Shown piece by piece: positions 1 through 9,111 of a DNA stretch of 64,000 nt (positions within the stretch are counted from its first letter, which is position 1; each line of letters begins with the position of its first letter). The notes beneath the pieces were generated by a model that was given only the letters and a program-made list of their open reading frames with translations, was not told the origin of the DNA and ran no database searches. The translations under genes were made by a program, and so were the position numbers. Source of the DNA: Novosphingobium fuchskuhlense (GTDB lineage Bacteria > Pseudomonadota > Alphaproteobacteria > Sphingomonadales > Sphingomonadaceae); contig NZ_KQ954246.1 in NCBI RefSeq assembly GCF_001519075.1, positions 1-64,000 of the forward strand. Reading direction: 5' to 3'.

Positions 1-53
1 CCCTCGATCTTGCCGTCGAGCACCTGAAGAAGTTCCATGCCTCGGAAGGATGA
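1..53 (+). CDS. 3' end of an unidentified upstream gene (partial)
   Basis: An open frame enters from the left edge and ends with TGA at 51-53, giving a 16-residue tail (from codon 3-5: LDLAVEHLKKFHASEG). It overlaps the traD start by 17 nt, the kind of coupling seen inside transfer operons, so it is probably an upstream gene of the same transcript. Too little is present to name it. Confidence 0.4.
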   Translation, partial: LDLAVEHLKKFHASEG

Positions 54-2460
54 CATCCGCTTCGACCGCCGACCAGTCGCTGTCGAGCACCAGTCCGCGC
101 GGGGCGAGGTCGTGCGCAACGTCGGGGCCTTCACCCGCGGATCGCAGCTCATTCGCCTGCGCTACATGATGATGATGGAGGGGCTGCGCTGGCCGATCCT
201 TGCCGCCCTCATCAGCTTCAGCCTGTTCCTGATCCTCCTGCTTGCCTTCCTCATGCACGAGCACGAAGTGCAGCTGATCGAAATGCGGCTGTTCGCGGAC
301 TTCTGGAGTCTGGTCGATCTCGATGCGACCCATGTCGTCAATCTCACACTCCCGGACAACACCGTGCTGCCGATGGCGATCGGCGATGTGCTGGACTATC
401 CGGACGTGGCCTGGGCCTGGACCAAGTTCGTTCGCTGTATCCTCGTCGCCATGGCCGCCGCCGCCTTCCTCACCAGTCCGCTGGCGACCTGGTTCGTCAA
501 GCTGTCGCAGCAGATCGGCACGGACATCCTCAAGGAGCGTCACGAGCGCGGTGCGATGCTCGTCACCAGCGACGTGTTGATCGGCGAGATCGGCGCGCAC
601 AACGACAACGAGTTTGGGCAAGAATTGGCCGAGGCCCATCCTGACCTTGATCCACTGGCAGTCGCCAAACTTCCTATCCCGGCTCGAACGGCGCTCGGGC
701 TCCACGTCCCTTATACGATTGCCGGGGTGTCCTATCCCTGGCGTCTCGAACAGACCCACGCGATGCTGATCGGCACGACCGGTGCTGGCAAGACCACGCA
801 GTTGCGGAACCTTGTCGTCGAGGCGCGCGAGCGGGGGCAGCGCTGCGTCGTGTTCGATCTGACCGGCGCCTTTGTCGAAGCCTTCTATCGTCCCGCCACC
901 GATCACATCCTCAATCCGATGGATGAACGCTGCCCGCCCTGGACGATCTTCAACGATTGCCAGAACTACGCCGACTACATCTCGGCCGCCGCCGCGCTCA
1001 TTCCAAGCGATGGCGGCAACGCCGAGCCATTCTGGGCAATGGCCGCGCGCACGCTGTTCGTGGAAATGTGCATCAAGCTTGCCAGCATCGGCGAGACCTC
1101 GAACGGGGCGATCTCGCACCATCTAATGGAGGCCGACCTCAAGGCCGTCCACCGCAAGCTCGCCAACACTATCGCCAGCCCACTGACAGCCGTAGAGGCT
1201 GCGCGAATGGCGGAATCGATCCGTGCCGTCTTCAACACCAATGCCCAGGCAATCCGATTCCTTCCCGATCCTGTGCCCGGTGGGCCGCCGCCATTTTCGA
1301 TCCGCCGCTGGGTTCAAGAAACCCCGGTCCCGGGTTCGATCCTGTTCATCACCTCGACCCACACCGATCTCACGCTCAACCGTGCACTGCTAACCCTCTG
1401 GATGGACCTGGCGGTCAACGCGCTGATGGGGCTGCCGCGCACCCGCAACTTGCGCATGTGGTACCTGTTCGACGAGGTGCATGCGCTGCATCGTTTGCCT
1501 GCCATCGAACACGGCCTTCAGACGGCCCGTGGCTTTGGCGGTGCCTTCGTGCTTGGCATGCACAGCTTCGACAAGCTGGCCGAGACCTATGGCGAGGAAG
1601 GCGCGATCAATCTCGCGTCGCTGGCACGGACCAAGCTGATTCTCGCGACCGCCGACAAGAATACCGCTGAGGTCTGCTCGAACTTTATCGGCTTTCGGGA
1701 AGTGCGCGAGACCGACGAGGCTTATTCGATTGGCGCGAGCCGTTCGCGCGATGCCGCGACCATCACGCCTCGCACCGAGGTCAAGCCGCTTGTCATCCCC
1801 GATGACATAATGAACCTGCCGTCACTCCACGGCTATGTGAAGTTTCCCGAAGGATTCCCGGCAGCACGGATCAAGCTCAACTGGACCGAATACCCGCCGG
1901 TTGCCGCTCCCTTCCAGCGCAAGTCCGACATGCAGATGGCGTCCTATGTCGCTCCGGAGCAGGACGGTGAAGGCGATGATGGCGGCTCGCTGCCCACGAC
2001 GACCATGCATGAGGGCAAAGAACCCCCCGCTGCCGACGCACTCGCCAATGCGGTCGTGCCGCCCGACGCCGACGCCACTTCACACCCGGCCGTCCAGGGC
2101 ATTCTCCAGTTCGATCAGCCAAAGGGTGCCGAGGGCGAGATTGCGCGCCGCGCCGACGATGACGCACCAGCAATCGCGCCGAATGACGATGTTTGGAAGG
2201 CTAGCCTGCGGCAGCATCGGTCCGCCATCAGGGATGCTCAGGAACGCACCAAAGTCCAGGGCGAGCAGCAGACAGGGTTGAAACCATCGGACGCTGCCAA
2301 TGGAACGGCGCGGCGAGAGCAGCAGATCACTATCGAAGAACGCACCGGGCAGGCTTTCGCCGATCCGACCGAGCGCGGGGCGCGACGCCACGGCGCCCCG
2401 ACGCACGACGATCCTCAACCTCCCGCCGGTCTCGACGACGGGATGGATATGGGGATGTAG
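37..2460 (+). CDS. traD: TraD-type coupling protein (T4CP)
   Basis: This is the inner-membrane ATPase that brings the relaxase-DNA complex to the type IV secretion channel. The N-terminus holds two hydrophobic segments (about residues 50-72 and 133-153). A Walker A motif GTTGAGKT follows at 246-253, and a Walker B-like stretch WYLFDEVHAL lies near residue 475. The last ~180 residues are charged and low in complexity, as in F TraD, where the tail docks the relaxosome. At 807 aa it is slightly longer than F TraD (about 717). It sits 3 nt upstream of traI, and this traD-traI pairing is the usual F-type arrangement. Confidence 0.93.
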   Translation: MPRKDDIRFDRRPVAVEHQSARGEVVRNVGAFTRGSQLIRLRYMMMMEGLRWPILAALISFSLFLILLLAFLMHEHEVQLIEMRLFADFWSLVDLDATHVVNLTLPDNTVLPMAIGDVLDYPDVAWAWTKFVRCILVAMAAAAFLTSPLATWFVKLSQQIGTDILKERHERGAMLVTSDVLIGEIGAHNDNEFGQELAEAHPDLDPLAVAKLPIPARTALGLHVPYTIAGVSYPWRLEQTHAMLIGTTGAGKTTQLRNLVVEARERGQRCVVFDLTGAFVEAFYRPATDHILNPMDERCPPWTIFNDCQNYADYISAAAALIPSDGGNAEPFWAMAARTLFVEMCIKLASIGETSNGAISHHLMEADLKAVHRKLANTIASPLTAVEAARMAESIRAVFNTNAQAIRFLPDPVPGGPPPFSIRRWVQETPVPGSILFITSTHTDLTLNRALLTLWMDLAVNALMGLPRTRNLRMWYLFDEVHALHRLPAIEHGLQTARGFGGAFVLGMHSFDKLAETYGEEGAINLASLARTKLILATADKNTAEVCSNFIGFREVRETDEAYSIGASRSRDAATITPRTEVKPLVIPDDIMNLPSLHGYVKFPEGFPAARIKLNWTEYPPVAAPFQRKSDMQMASYVAPEQDGEGDDGGSLPTTTMHEGKEPPAADALANAVVPPDADATSHPAVQGILQFDQPKGAEGEIARRADDDAPAIAPNDDVWKASLRQHRSAIRDAQERTKVQGEQQTGLKPSDAANGTARREQQITIEERTGQAFADPTERGARRHGAPTHDDPQPPAGLDDGMDMGM

Positions 2461-2463
2461 CTA

Positions 2464-5463
2464 ATGTTGTCCGTTGCTCCGGTCAGGTCCGCAGGCGGTG
2501 CGGCCACCTATTTCGCCAAGGACGATTACTATGCCGGCGAGCATGCCAGCGAAGTAAGCGCTTGGGGAGGAGTGGGCGCCGCCGAACTTGGCCTAGCGGG
2601 CGAAGTTGACAAGGCGACCTTTGAAAATCTGCTCAAGGGCAAGCTGCCCGATGGCGAACAGGTCGGTGATCCCGAGCGCCGCCGCGCCGGGCTCGACCTG
2701 ACCTTCTCAATGCCCAAGTCCGCCAGCATCCTTGCCTATGTCGCGGGCGATGAACGTCTGCTCTCCGCCCACATGCTGTCCGTGCGCGAGACGATGGCCT
2801 GGGTCGAGAAGCATTTCGCGGAAGGCCGCACGTATGCTGACAATCCGAAGGGCGATCCCGTCAGGACCGGCAATCTAGCTTATGCCATCTTCCAGCACGA
2901 CACGAGCCGAAAGCTCGATCCCCAAGCGCATCTCCACGTCGTCATCGCCAATCTCACCAAGGTCGGTGAGCGGTGGCAGGCGGTTCACAATGATCAATTG
3001 TGGAAGAACAACTCGATCATCGGCAGCGTCTATCATGCGGCACTCCGCACCCGCATTGAGGCGCTCGGCTACCGCACCGAACTATCCGGTAAGCACGGTC
3101 AGTTCGAGATCGAGGGCGTCGCCACATCCGTCATTCGGCAGTTCAGCCAGCGCCGCGAGGATATCCTCGCCAAGGCCGCCGAACTGGGGCGAGGTGCAGA
3201 CCGTCCGGCCTTGCTTCGCGAGATTACCAAGCGGACACGTGACGACAAGATCAATCTCGAAGACCGTGAAGCTTTGCGCGCGGAGTGGCGGGAGCGGGCA
3301 GCGGGGTTGGGGTTCGACGGCAAGGCTGTTGTGGCGTCGGCAGAGGAACGGGTTGGCGGTGCTTCTCCGCACCGTCCTGGTTTTGAAGCGGCGCGGCAGT
3401 TGCTGTCATCGGCGGGCGAGTTGGCTCGACAGTTGCGCGATTGGATCCGTCCAAACGATCCCTTGGTGACCAACGGGATTGGCCGGCTTGGTATGTCGCA
3501 CGAGCGCCTAGGTGCCGAAATGGCGGTGGCATCCGCCATTCGCATCCTCGGTCAACGTGAAGCCGCCTTTCCGATCCACGAGGTTTCGCGAACCGCGCTC
3601 GACCTCGGCCTTCCGGGCGTCACCATCGACCTCGTCGAAGAACGGGTTCGGCAACTGGCCGACACGGGCCAGCTGATCTTTGGGAAATCCGCGCGCAGCG
3701 ATGGCACGATCACCCATGTCACCACCCCTGAGCATATCGCGGAAGAACGGCTCTTGTTGGCCGAGATTGATGCAGGCCGCGGCTTTGGCGGTGAGTTGCT
3801 GGCATCTGACATTGCGGCCCAGCGGCTCCAACCTGAAGGTGCAGCGCGGCCGTTGGGGCAGGAACAGTTGGAGGCCGGGATCCTGGCGCTATCGAGCGGG
3901 GATCGTGTCGTTGTCATCCAGGGCGTCGCCGGGGCAGGTAAGACCACCCTGATTTCTGCAATGGCCGATGCGCTGAAGCCAGAGGGCAGGCAGGTGCTCG
4001 GGCTTGCCCAGGCCAACAAGATGGTCACCATGCTGCGAGATGAGGCTGGCATCCCGGCCCAGACACTCTCGTCTTTCGTACATGAGCATCTGCGCGGCGC
4101 CAATGCCGGTAAGGGCGAGGAATTTGAGGCTTCCCGCGCGATCCTCAAGAACACAGTCCTGGTCCTCGATGAAGCATCGCTCGTCGCCAACAAACAGATG
4201 AACGACCTCGTCGGAATTGCAAACCGCCTTGGGATCAACCGTCTGGTGATGATCGGCGACCGCGCCCAGCTGCAGCCCATCGATGCGGGTAAGGCGTTCA
4301 GCCTTGTGCAGTCTCACCGCCCGACCATGGCCCGGATGGATGTCAGCCTCCGCCAGCGGACCGAGCACATGAAGGCGGTGGCGGCTTTGTCCCGGGTCGG
4401 TCAATTTCCCGGGGCTTTCCGCGTTCTGGGCGAGCGCGTTGTAAGCGCGGGGCTCGACTATCGCGAGGCGGCTGCGCGCAAATGGCTCGAACTATCGGCC
4501 GAAGATCGCGGTCGGACAGCGCTCTATGCATCGGGCCGCGAGACCCGGGCGATTCTCAATGAAATGGTGCAGGACGGACTAAAATCCGAGGGTGTACTGC
4601 GCGGCGAGGGCCAGGCGCTTTCGCGCATTGAGACCGTCCACGTCACCCGCGAGGAGCTTCGCTATGCGCGAACCTATCGACCAGGCCAGCTTGTCGATGT
4701 GATCGGCGGTTCTCGTCCGGCCGGGCTTGAGCATGGGCATTATCGGGTGGTCGATGTCACACCCACTGGTCGCGTTGTCTTGCGCGACGACAATGGTCGC
4801 AAGCACAGCTTCCGGCCTGATCGCCTCGATCCCAATGACCAGCGCGAGGCTCTGACGCTTTCGGCGCGGGAGACCATTCGCATCCACGAGGGCGAGCGCA
4901 TCCGATGGACGGCCAACGACAAGGCGCGCGGGCTCTACAATTCGGCCGAGGCGCAGATCCTTGCGATCACGCGTGAGGGTGTGGAGGTGCGCACAAGTGA
5001 AGGTGTGAACATATTGCTTGCGCCCGGCGATCGCATGCTCAGCCGCTTGGGCCTCGCCTACGCGATCAACATGCACCAGGCGCAGGGCATGACCAGCGAC
5101 CACGGCATCGGGGTCATGCATTCAGGCGAGCGGCAGCTGTCCAATCAGCGTCTCACCCACGTCATGGCGACGCGCGTGCGGGACGACATCACGATCTTCA
5201 CCAACGACCGGGACCAGCTGCTCCGCGCCATCGAGGCAAATCCAGGCGACAAGACCAGTGCGCTGGAACAGATCGGTGAGAAGGTGGTCGAACGCTCGGC
5301 CAACGCTGCGGCGCAACGCGACGGCTCGACCAAGAGTTCCGCCAGCGCCGATCCCTTCGCCATCGATCCAGCATCACTGCGGGTCGACCCGGAGAAGCAT
5401 GGCCAGGCACCGAGTCCGCAACTCACCCATGTCCCCGAAAAAACCATTGAACTCGGATTGTGA
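2464..5463 (+). CDS. traI: TraI/TrwC-type MobF relaxase-helicase
   Basis: This bifunctional protein should nick oriT and unwind the transferred strand. The N-terminal relaxase domain has the MobF tyrosines (Y16, Y22, Y23) and the metal-binding HLH at 156-158 followed by VVIANL. A RecD-like helicase follows, with Walker A GVAGAGKTT from residue 487, VLVLDEASLV near 565 and the C-terminal motif AINMHQAQG near 865. At 999 aa it is close to TrwC (966) and much shorter than F TraI (1756), so it probably lacks the second inactive helicase domain of F TraI. No oriT was identified. Confidence 0.95.
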   Translation: MLSVAPVRSAGGAATYFAKDDYYAGEHASEVSAWGGVGAAELGLAGEVDKATFENLLKGKLPDGEQVGDPERRRAGLDLTFSMPKSASILAYVAGDERLLSAHMLSVRETMAWVEKHFAEGRTYADNPKGDPVRTGNLAYAIFQHDTSRKLDPQAHLHVVIANLTKVGERWQAVHNDQLWKNNSIIGSVYHAALRTRIEALGYRTELSGKHGQFEIEGVATSVIRQFSQRREDILAKAAELGRGADRPALLREITKRTRDDKINLEDREALRAEWRERAAGLGFDGKAVVASAEERVGGASPHRPGFEAARQLLSSAGELARQLRDWIRPNDPLVTNGIGRLGMSHERLGAEMAVASAIRILGQREAAFPIHEVSRTALDLGLPGVTIDLVEERVRQLADTGQLIFGKSARSDGTITHVTTPEHIAEERLLLAEIDAGRGFGGELLASDIAAQRLQPEGAARPLGQEQLEAGILALSSGDRVVVIQGVAGAGKTTLISAMADALKPEGRQVLGLAQANKMVTMLRDEAGIPAQTLSSFVHEHLRGANAGKGEEFEASRAILKNTVLVLDEASLVANKQMNDLVGIANRLGINRLVMIGDRAQLQPIDAGKAFSLVQSHRPTMARMDVSLRQRTEHMKAVAALSRVGQFPGAFRVLGERVVSAGLDYREAAARKWLELSAEDRGRTALYASGRETRAILNEMVQDGLKSEGVLRGEGQALSRIETVHVTREELRYARTYRPGQLVDVIGGSRPAGLEHGHYRVVDVTPTGRVVLRDDNGRKHSFRPDRLDPNDQREALTLSARETIRIHEGERIRWTANDKARGLYNSAEAQILAITREGVEVRTSEGVNILLAPGDRMLSRLGLAYAINMHQAQGMTSDHGIGVMHSGERQLSNQRLTHVMATRVRDDITIFTNDRDQLLRAIEANPGDKTSALEQIGEKVVERSANAAAQRDGSTKSSASADPFAIDPASLRVDPEKHGQAPSPQLTHVPEKTIELGL

Positions 5464-5471
5464 GCCCCAGC

Positions 5472-6920
5472 ATGAAAAGACCTCCCGCTGTCCTTGCCGT
5501 TTCGCTCGCGCTCGCATTTGGCATGGCGCCGCTGCTCACCACACCGCCTGCGTCGGCTCAGTCATCAGCCCAGTTGGCGTCTACTGCCAGCTTTCCCCAT
5601 GACCGGTTTGGCGCTCCAGCCCTGGTGGTGGCGAGCCAGAACAACCCGCGGCTTGGCGCGACCATCGTCATGTTCAGCACGGGCGCACGGTTGATCGTCA
5701 AGCCAACGCGATTTTCGCCGGGCCAAGTATCTGTCGTCGCCTCATTCGGTGCAGGTCGGTCAGGGGTTCCGGAGAATTTGGTTCATGCCGTTTGGGCGAC
5801 GACGCTGTTTCCCGTCGGCGGCACTCACCAAATGTCGTACTCGGATCTTGATGCGTGGCAGCAACGCTCCGGGCACCCAGTCAATGTGACCCTCGTGCCG
5901 GCGGCCAGCGCCTTCCGGCTGCAAGGTGAAGTTCCGTCCGGCGAATTGGAAGCCGAACTGGCACTTCTGACGGCGTATGCCCGTGAACCGGGGTTTCGAT
6001 CCGACATGGCTACGAAGATCGCCAGCGTTGGGCAGATGATGGGAATGCAGATCGAAGGCGATACCGCCGCGCTGTTCACGCGCGCCGTTCAGCGCACCCT
6101 GTACGGCTCGCGGTACCAGGAACTGCCGGAGCAAAGGGAAATCGAGGCTACCACTGGTGCCGAAATGCCGGCGCTCCTCGAGCGGTCGCTCGCAATGGCG
6201 CCAGACATCGCCATTGTCGGAGATATCGAGGTCGATGCAGCCATCCGGGCAGTGGCGGCAACCTTGGCTGCCGGTGGGGCGCGACCGGTCGAAAGCCGAA
6301 GCATCCCGTCAATCGCGATGCCGATGTCTGGAATGCGGTCCATGGATTTCGTGAATGCCAGCGCTGCAAGTCCTGTCCGGCTTGGCCTCTATTGGACATT
6401 GCCGAACTATCGCAGTGGGCGCCGCGATGATCGGCCAGCGCGCGTAGCGGCTGCAATGATAGAGGCGAGGCTGGCGCAATCCATATTCCCAGCTTCAACG
6501 GTGGCATCTCCGCCTGTTGCTCGCGCCGTTGCGCCTGCCGACATCAAGGGCGGGGGCTATCTCGGCATCGTGTTCAGCGGGCCCGGTATGGCGGTCCCTC
6601 AGATCCGCGACTTCTCGACCAGCATCTTGAAGCGTTTCGCGTTCGGACGGTTCACCGCCGCTGAACTGGCTCACGCCCGGCAGATCGTCACGGCCGAGCA
6701 TCGCGCGGAGGTGGAGAGCAACGATTGGTGGGCGCAGCGCCTCGGTGTGGTGTTGCGGGATGAGGGAACTGCCCAGGCTCTGGGAGCCGAAGCTGGGGAC
6801 CAGCGTGTCGACAGGCGTGCGGTGGCGGCAGTTTTCCGACGACTTTGCCGAGGCATTGCTCCCATAATAGTGGTGAGCAATAGCGCCGGTCCTGCCGCAA
6901 ACGAAGGAAGGCTCAAATGA
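5472..6920 (+). CDS. Exported M16 (insulinase-like) peptidase-related protein without HxxEH
   Basis: The protein starts with a clear Sec signal peptide (MKRPPAVLAVSLALAFG... to about PASAQ). The stretch GARLIVKPTRFSPGQVSVVASF resembles the start of the second domain of M16 zinc peptidases, and the rest is compatible with that alpha/beta repeat. The HxxEH zinc signature is absent, so it is probably a non-catalytic half or a degenerate relative. The ATG at 5472 is preferred because it opens the signal peptide; a GTG at 5460 overlaps the traI stop. It overlaps the next gene by ATGA. Its role in transfer is unknown. Confidence 0.6.
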   Translation: MKRPPAVLAVSLALAFGMAPLLTTPPASAQSSAQLASTASFPHDRFGAPALVVASQNNPRLGATIVMFSTGARLIVKPTRFSPGQVSVVASFGAGRSGVPENLVHAVWATTLFPVGGTHQMSYSDLDAWQQRSGHPVNVTLVPAASAFRLQGEVPSGELEAELALLTAYAREPGFRSDMATKIASVGQMMGMQIEGDTAALFTRAVQRTLYGSRYQELPEQREIEATTGAEMPALLERSLAMAPDIAIVGDIEVDAAIRAVAATLAAGGARPVESRSIPSIAMPMSGMRSMDFVNASAASPVRLGLYWTLPNYRSGRRDDRPARVAAAMIEARLAQSIFPASTVASPPVARAVAPADIKGGGYLGIVFSGPGMAVPQIRDFSTSILKRFAFGRFTAAELAHARQIVTAEHRAEVESNDWWAQRLGVVLRDEGTAQALGAEAGDQRVDRRAVAAVFRRLCRGIAPIIVVSNSAGPAANEGRLK

Positions 6921-7444
6921 GATTTCTCGCGCTGGCCCTTTGTGGCCTTATCAGCGGTGTGTTTGGCGCGAGCAGCGTCCTTGCGAGCCCAGCAAATCGA
7001 TCGCCGAACATGCCGAGCGTGCCTGGCGCTGTGAATCCGGCGGTGACACCCGAGACCATCGACACGACCATATGTGTTTCAGGATATGCGCGATCAGTGA
7101 GGCCGCCGTATAGCGTCACCGGTCGGATCAAGCGGCAGCTGATGCGTGCCGAACACTCGGGCGAGAGGTTTGCCGGATATGAGCTCGATCACCTCATTCC
7201 GCTTGCGCTCGGCGGGGCGCCCGCCGACCAGCGCAATCTCTGGTTGGAGCCGTGGACGGGGGCCATGAATGCCACCGACAAGGACGCTCTGGAATTCGTG
7301 CTGTGGCGTCTGGTTTGCCGCCATGAGGTAACGCTTCGGACCGCGCAAAAGGAGATCGCAGGCAACTGGATAGAGGCGTATCGCCGCTATGCGACGCCGC
7401 AAAACCTTGCTCGCTTCCACTTTGGTCGGACCGGCAGCGATTGA
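6917..7444 (+). CDS. Exported HNH-nuclease-like protein
   Basis: A 175-aa protein with an N-terminal signal peptide (about residues 1-24) and a histidine-containing core, YELDHLIPLALGG, followed by NLWLEPW. This D-H...P...GG...N pattern matches HNH endonucleases. The position behind the coupled M16-like gene (start ATG overlaps that stop) suggests a shared transcript with traD-traI. A periplasmic or exported nuclease could act on DNA at the envelope, but neither substrate nor activity is shown by the sequence. Confidence 0.6.
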   Translation: MRFLALALCGLISGVFGASSVLASPANRSPNMPSVPGAVNPAVTPETIDTTICVSGYARSVRPPYSVTGRIKRQLMRAEHSGERFAGYELDHLIPLALGGAPADQRNLWLEPWTGAMNATDKDALEFVLWRLVCRHEVTLRTAQKEIAGNWIEAYRRYATPQNLARFHFGRTGSD

Positions 7445-7477
7445 AGGCGGTGAGCCATTCTGCCGTAGGCATCAGAC

Positions 7478-7505
7478 TTGATTTTTGGCCAATGTCGCGT
7501 ATATT
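7478..7505 (+). promoter_or_regulatory. Candidate promoter of the Xre-RES pair
   Basis: TTGATT (7478-7483) and TATATT (7500-7505) are separated by 16 bp, and the antitoxin start codon lies about 30 bp downstream. This is a consensus-like sigma70-type promoter read by eye. Confidence 0.45.
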
Positions 7506-7509
7506 GCCC

Positions 7510-7527
7510 CTAATTGAAGGCAATTAG
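7510..7527. promoter_or_regulatory. Inverted repeat, candidate autoregulatory operator of the antitoxin
   Basis: CTAATTG-AAGG-CAATTAG is a perfect 7-bp inverted repeat just downstream of the -10 and upstream of the antitoxin start. ATTGCC (7503-7508) and GGCAAT (7519-7524) form a second, overlapping pair. Xre-type antitoxins usually repress their own promoter, so this is the natural operator. Confidence 0.45.
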
Positions 7528-7534
7528 TGAGGCA

Positions 7535-7900
7535 ATGATGGCTTCGGCGTTTCTAGTGGATATGGTCGGACAGACCGGAACCGTGTCGCCGGACATCGTA
7601 TCCGGCCGTCTGAAGATCACCAAGACTGAGCTGGCTTCGGCACTGGGGCTTTCGCGCGATTCGGTTTCGAAGCAAAGCCGCGTCGCTTCTGTCGCGACGC
7701 AGCGGCGCTTGCGCGATGTCCTCGAGATCATCAATCGCGTCATTCCTTGGGCAGGTTCGGAGCTAGCCGCTTTTGCCTGGTATCGCTCGCAGCCCCTGCC
7801 GTCGTTCGGGGACCAGACTGCGGAAGATCTGGTACATGCTGGCCGCGGCGAGGCCGTCAAGCGCTACCTAAGCAGGATTGCTGAGGGCGGCTTTGCTTGA
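7535..7900 (+). CDS. Xre/MbcA/ParS-type antitoxin
   Basis: About 121 aa with an N-terminal HTH-like stretch (ITKTELASALGLSRDSVSKQ) and a C-terminal toxin-binding domain carrying the family hallmarks W-x-R-S-x-P-L-P-x-F (WYRSQPLPSFG) and ending in a short glycine-containing tail. It should neutralise the RES toxin encoded directly downstream and repress the operon. Two adjacent ATG codons (7535 and 7538) follow the GAGG ribosome-binding sequence; the second has better spacing. Its stop overlaps the toxin start. Confidence 0.85.
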   Translation: MMASAFLVDMVGQTGTVSPDIVSGRLKITKTELASALGLSRDSVSKQSRVASVATQRRLRDVLEIINRVIPWAGSELAAFAWYRSQPLPSFGDQTAEDLVHAGRGEAVKRYLSRIAEGGFA

Positions 7901-8430
7901 GCCTGCCATCGATCACGTTCACAGGTTTCGTCTACCGCGCGCACCATCCCCGATGGGCCTACGATCCTGAATCCGGTTTGGGCGCAAGTCGCCATGGCGG
8001 GCGTTTCAATCGTCCTGGAACAGCAGCTCTGTATACTGCTCTGCGCATGGAGACTGCCTGGCTTGAAGCCCAGCAGGGTTTTCCGTTCAAGGCGCAGCCG
8101 ATGACCATGTGTGGTTATGAAGTGCATTGCGACGGCGTGGTGGATCTGACGTCAAACGCGGCGATAGATGCGTTAGGCATCGACCCCGGCGATCTTGCCT
8201 GTCCATGGGAGGATATGGCCGATCGCGGAGAGACCCCACCCACTTGGCAGCTCGCCGACCGATTGATCGCCGGCGGCGCCGCTGGCGTCATAATCCCAAG
8301 TTTCGCTGACCACGCCGGGCCGTACGACCGCAACCTGGTCTTTTGGAAGTGGGGGAAGGACGCTCCGTACAAGGTCTGCGTGGTCGATGATCATGGCCGG
8401 CTGCCGAAGGATGATCGGTCCTGGAAGTGA
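7897..8430 (+). CDS. RES-domain toxin (ParT/MbcT-like)
   Basis: A 177-aa RES-family protein. The N-terminal core FVYRAHHPRWAY, then GGRFNRPGTAALYTAL and ETAWLE give the Arg, Glu and Ser positions for which the family is named. Characterised members attack NAD+ or ADP-ribosylate metabolic enzymes, stopping growth. The start is a TTG that overlaps the antitoxin stop (TTGA), which implies translational coupling. It converges on the CBASS operon, ending 24 bp from the E2-like gene stop. Confidence 0.85.
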   Translation: MSLPSITFTGFVYRAHHPRWAYDPESGLGASRHGGRFNRPGTAALYTALRMETAWLEAQQGFPFKAQPMTMCGYEVHCDGVVDLTSNAAIDALGIDPGDLACPWEDMADRGETPPTWQLADRLIAGGAAGVIIPSFADHAGPYDRNLVFWKWGKDAPYKVCVVDDHGRLPKDDRSWK

Positions 8431-8454
8431 GATAGCAGAACGTCGGCTGAGGCA

Positions 8455-9099
8455 TCAGTTTGCCATGAGCCGACGCAACATTTTTTTGGCGATGTGCGGC
8501 GGGATTCTGCTGTGAAGGCCCATCAAGTCTTTGCGGTGGCAGTGCCGGATAATTTTGCCGCTGCCGCACGGGCAGGCCCAATGTCCCTTCGGCCATGCCT
8601 GGGACAACAACCGGAGATGGTAGATCAGAACGTCTCGCCGATTGGCGATACCCAGCGCGTCGGCATAAGCTTCCTCCATCCCGGGTGCGCCGTGCGGCCG
8701 TTCGCCAAACGGCCATTTCCCGGTCTTCTCGAACCAAAACTGGCCGAGGAAATATTCGTTGAGCGGGCCGTTTAGAAAGCTGGCGATCGAATGGTCTGCG
8801 GATGTGGCGAGCCAATGCTCCCACACCGTGACACAGCAGTCGCCATCGCCATTGATATGCCGATCGGGATTGCGTGGTATCCGGCTTTCCACCTCGAACA
8901 CTTTGGGCTCAAGATGTGGGTAACGAGGGTTCACCTCCATGCGGATGGCGAATTCAGTGATTGGGCCAGAAGCCGCCGCTGGCGCCCCTTCGACCACCAG
9001 ATAGCTGCCTTCGATCAGGATGTTCGCGCCGTCCAGGCGGGCCGACAGTTTGGGCTGGTCGAAGGCAATCGCCGCCTTTACCGCATCGAGCGAGAGCAA
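8455..9099 (-). CDS. E2-like conjugating protein of CBASS with C-terminal SEC-C-type zinc motif
   Basis: The first ~130 residues look like a bacterial E2 fold: NPRYPHLEPKV, then H81 and the cysteine pair C88-C89 in GDGDCCVTVWEHW, with C89 or C88 the likely thioester cysteine. The C-terminus carries CPCGSGK with C176, C178, C187 and H188, a SEC-C-like zinc knuckle. Short type II CBASS loci encode an E2 without the E1 and JAB partners, and there the E2 modifies the CD-NTase C-terminus. It is the last gene of the leftward operon, 12 nt after the CD-NTase stop, and starts with TTG. The E2 plus SEC-C combination is the unusual feature. Confidence 0.75.
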   Translation of the reverse strand: MLSLDAVKAAIAFDQPKLSARLDGANILIEGSYLVVEGAPAAASGPITEFAIRMEVNPRYPHLEPKVFEVESRIPRNPDRHINGDGDCCVTVWEHWLATSADHSIASFLNGPLNEYFLGQFWFEKTGKWPFGERPHGAPGMEEAYADALGIANRRDVLIYHLRLLSQAWPKGHWACPCGSGKIIRHCHRKDLMGLHSRIPPHIAKKMLRRLMAN

Positions 9100-9111
9100 G
9101 GGGCGGTGATC

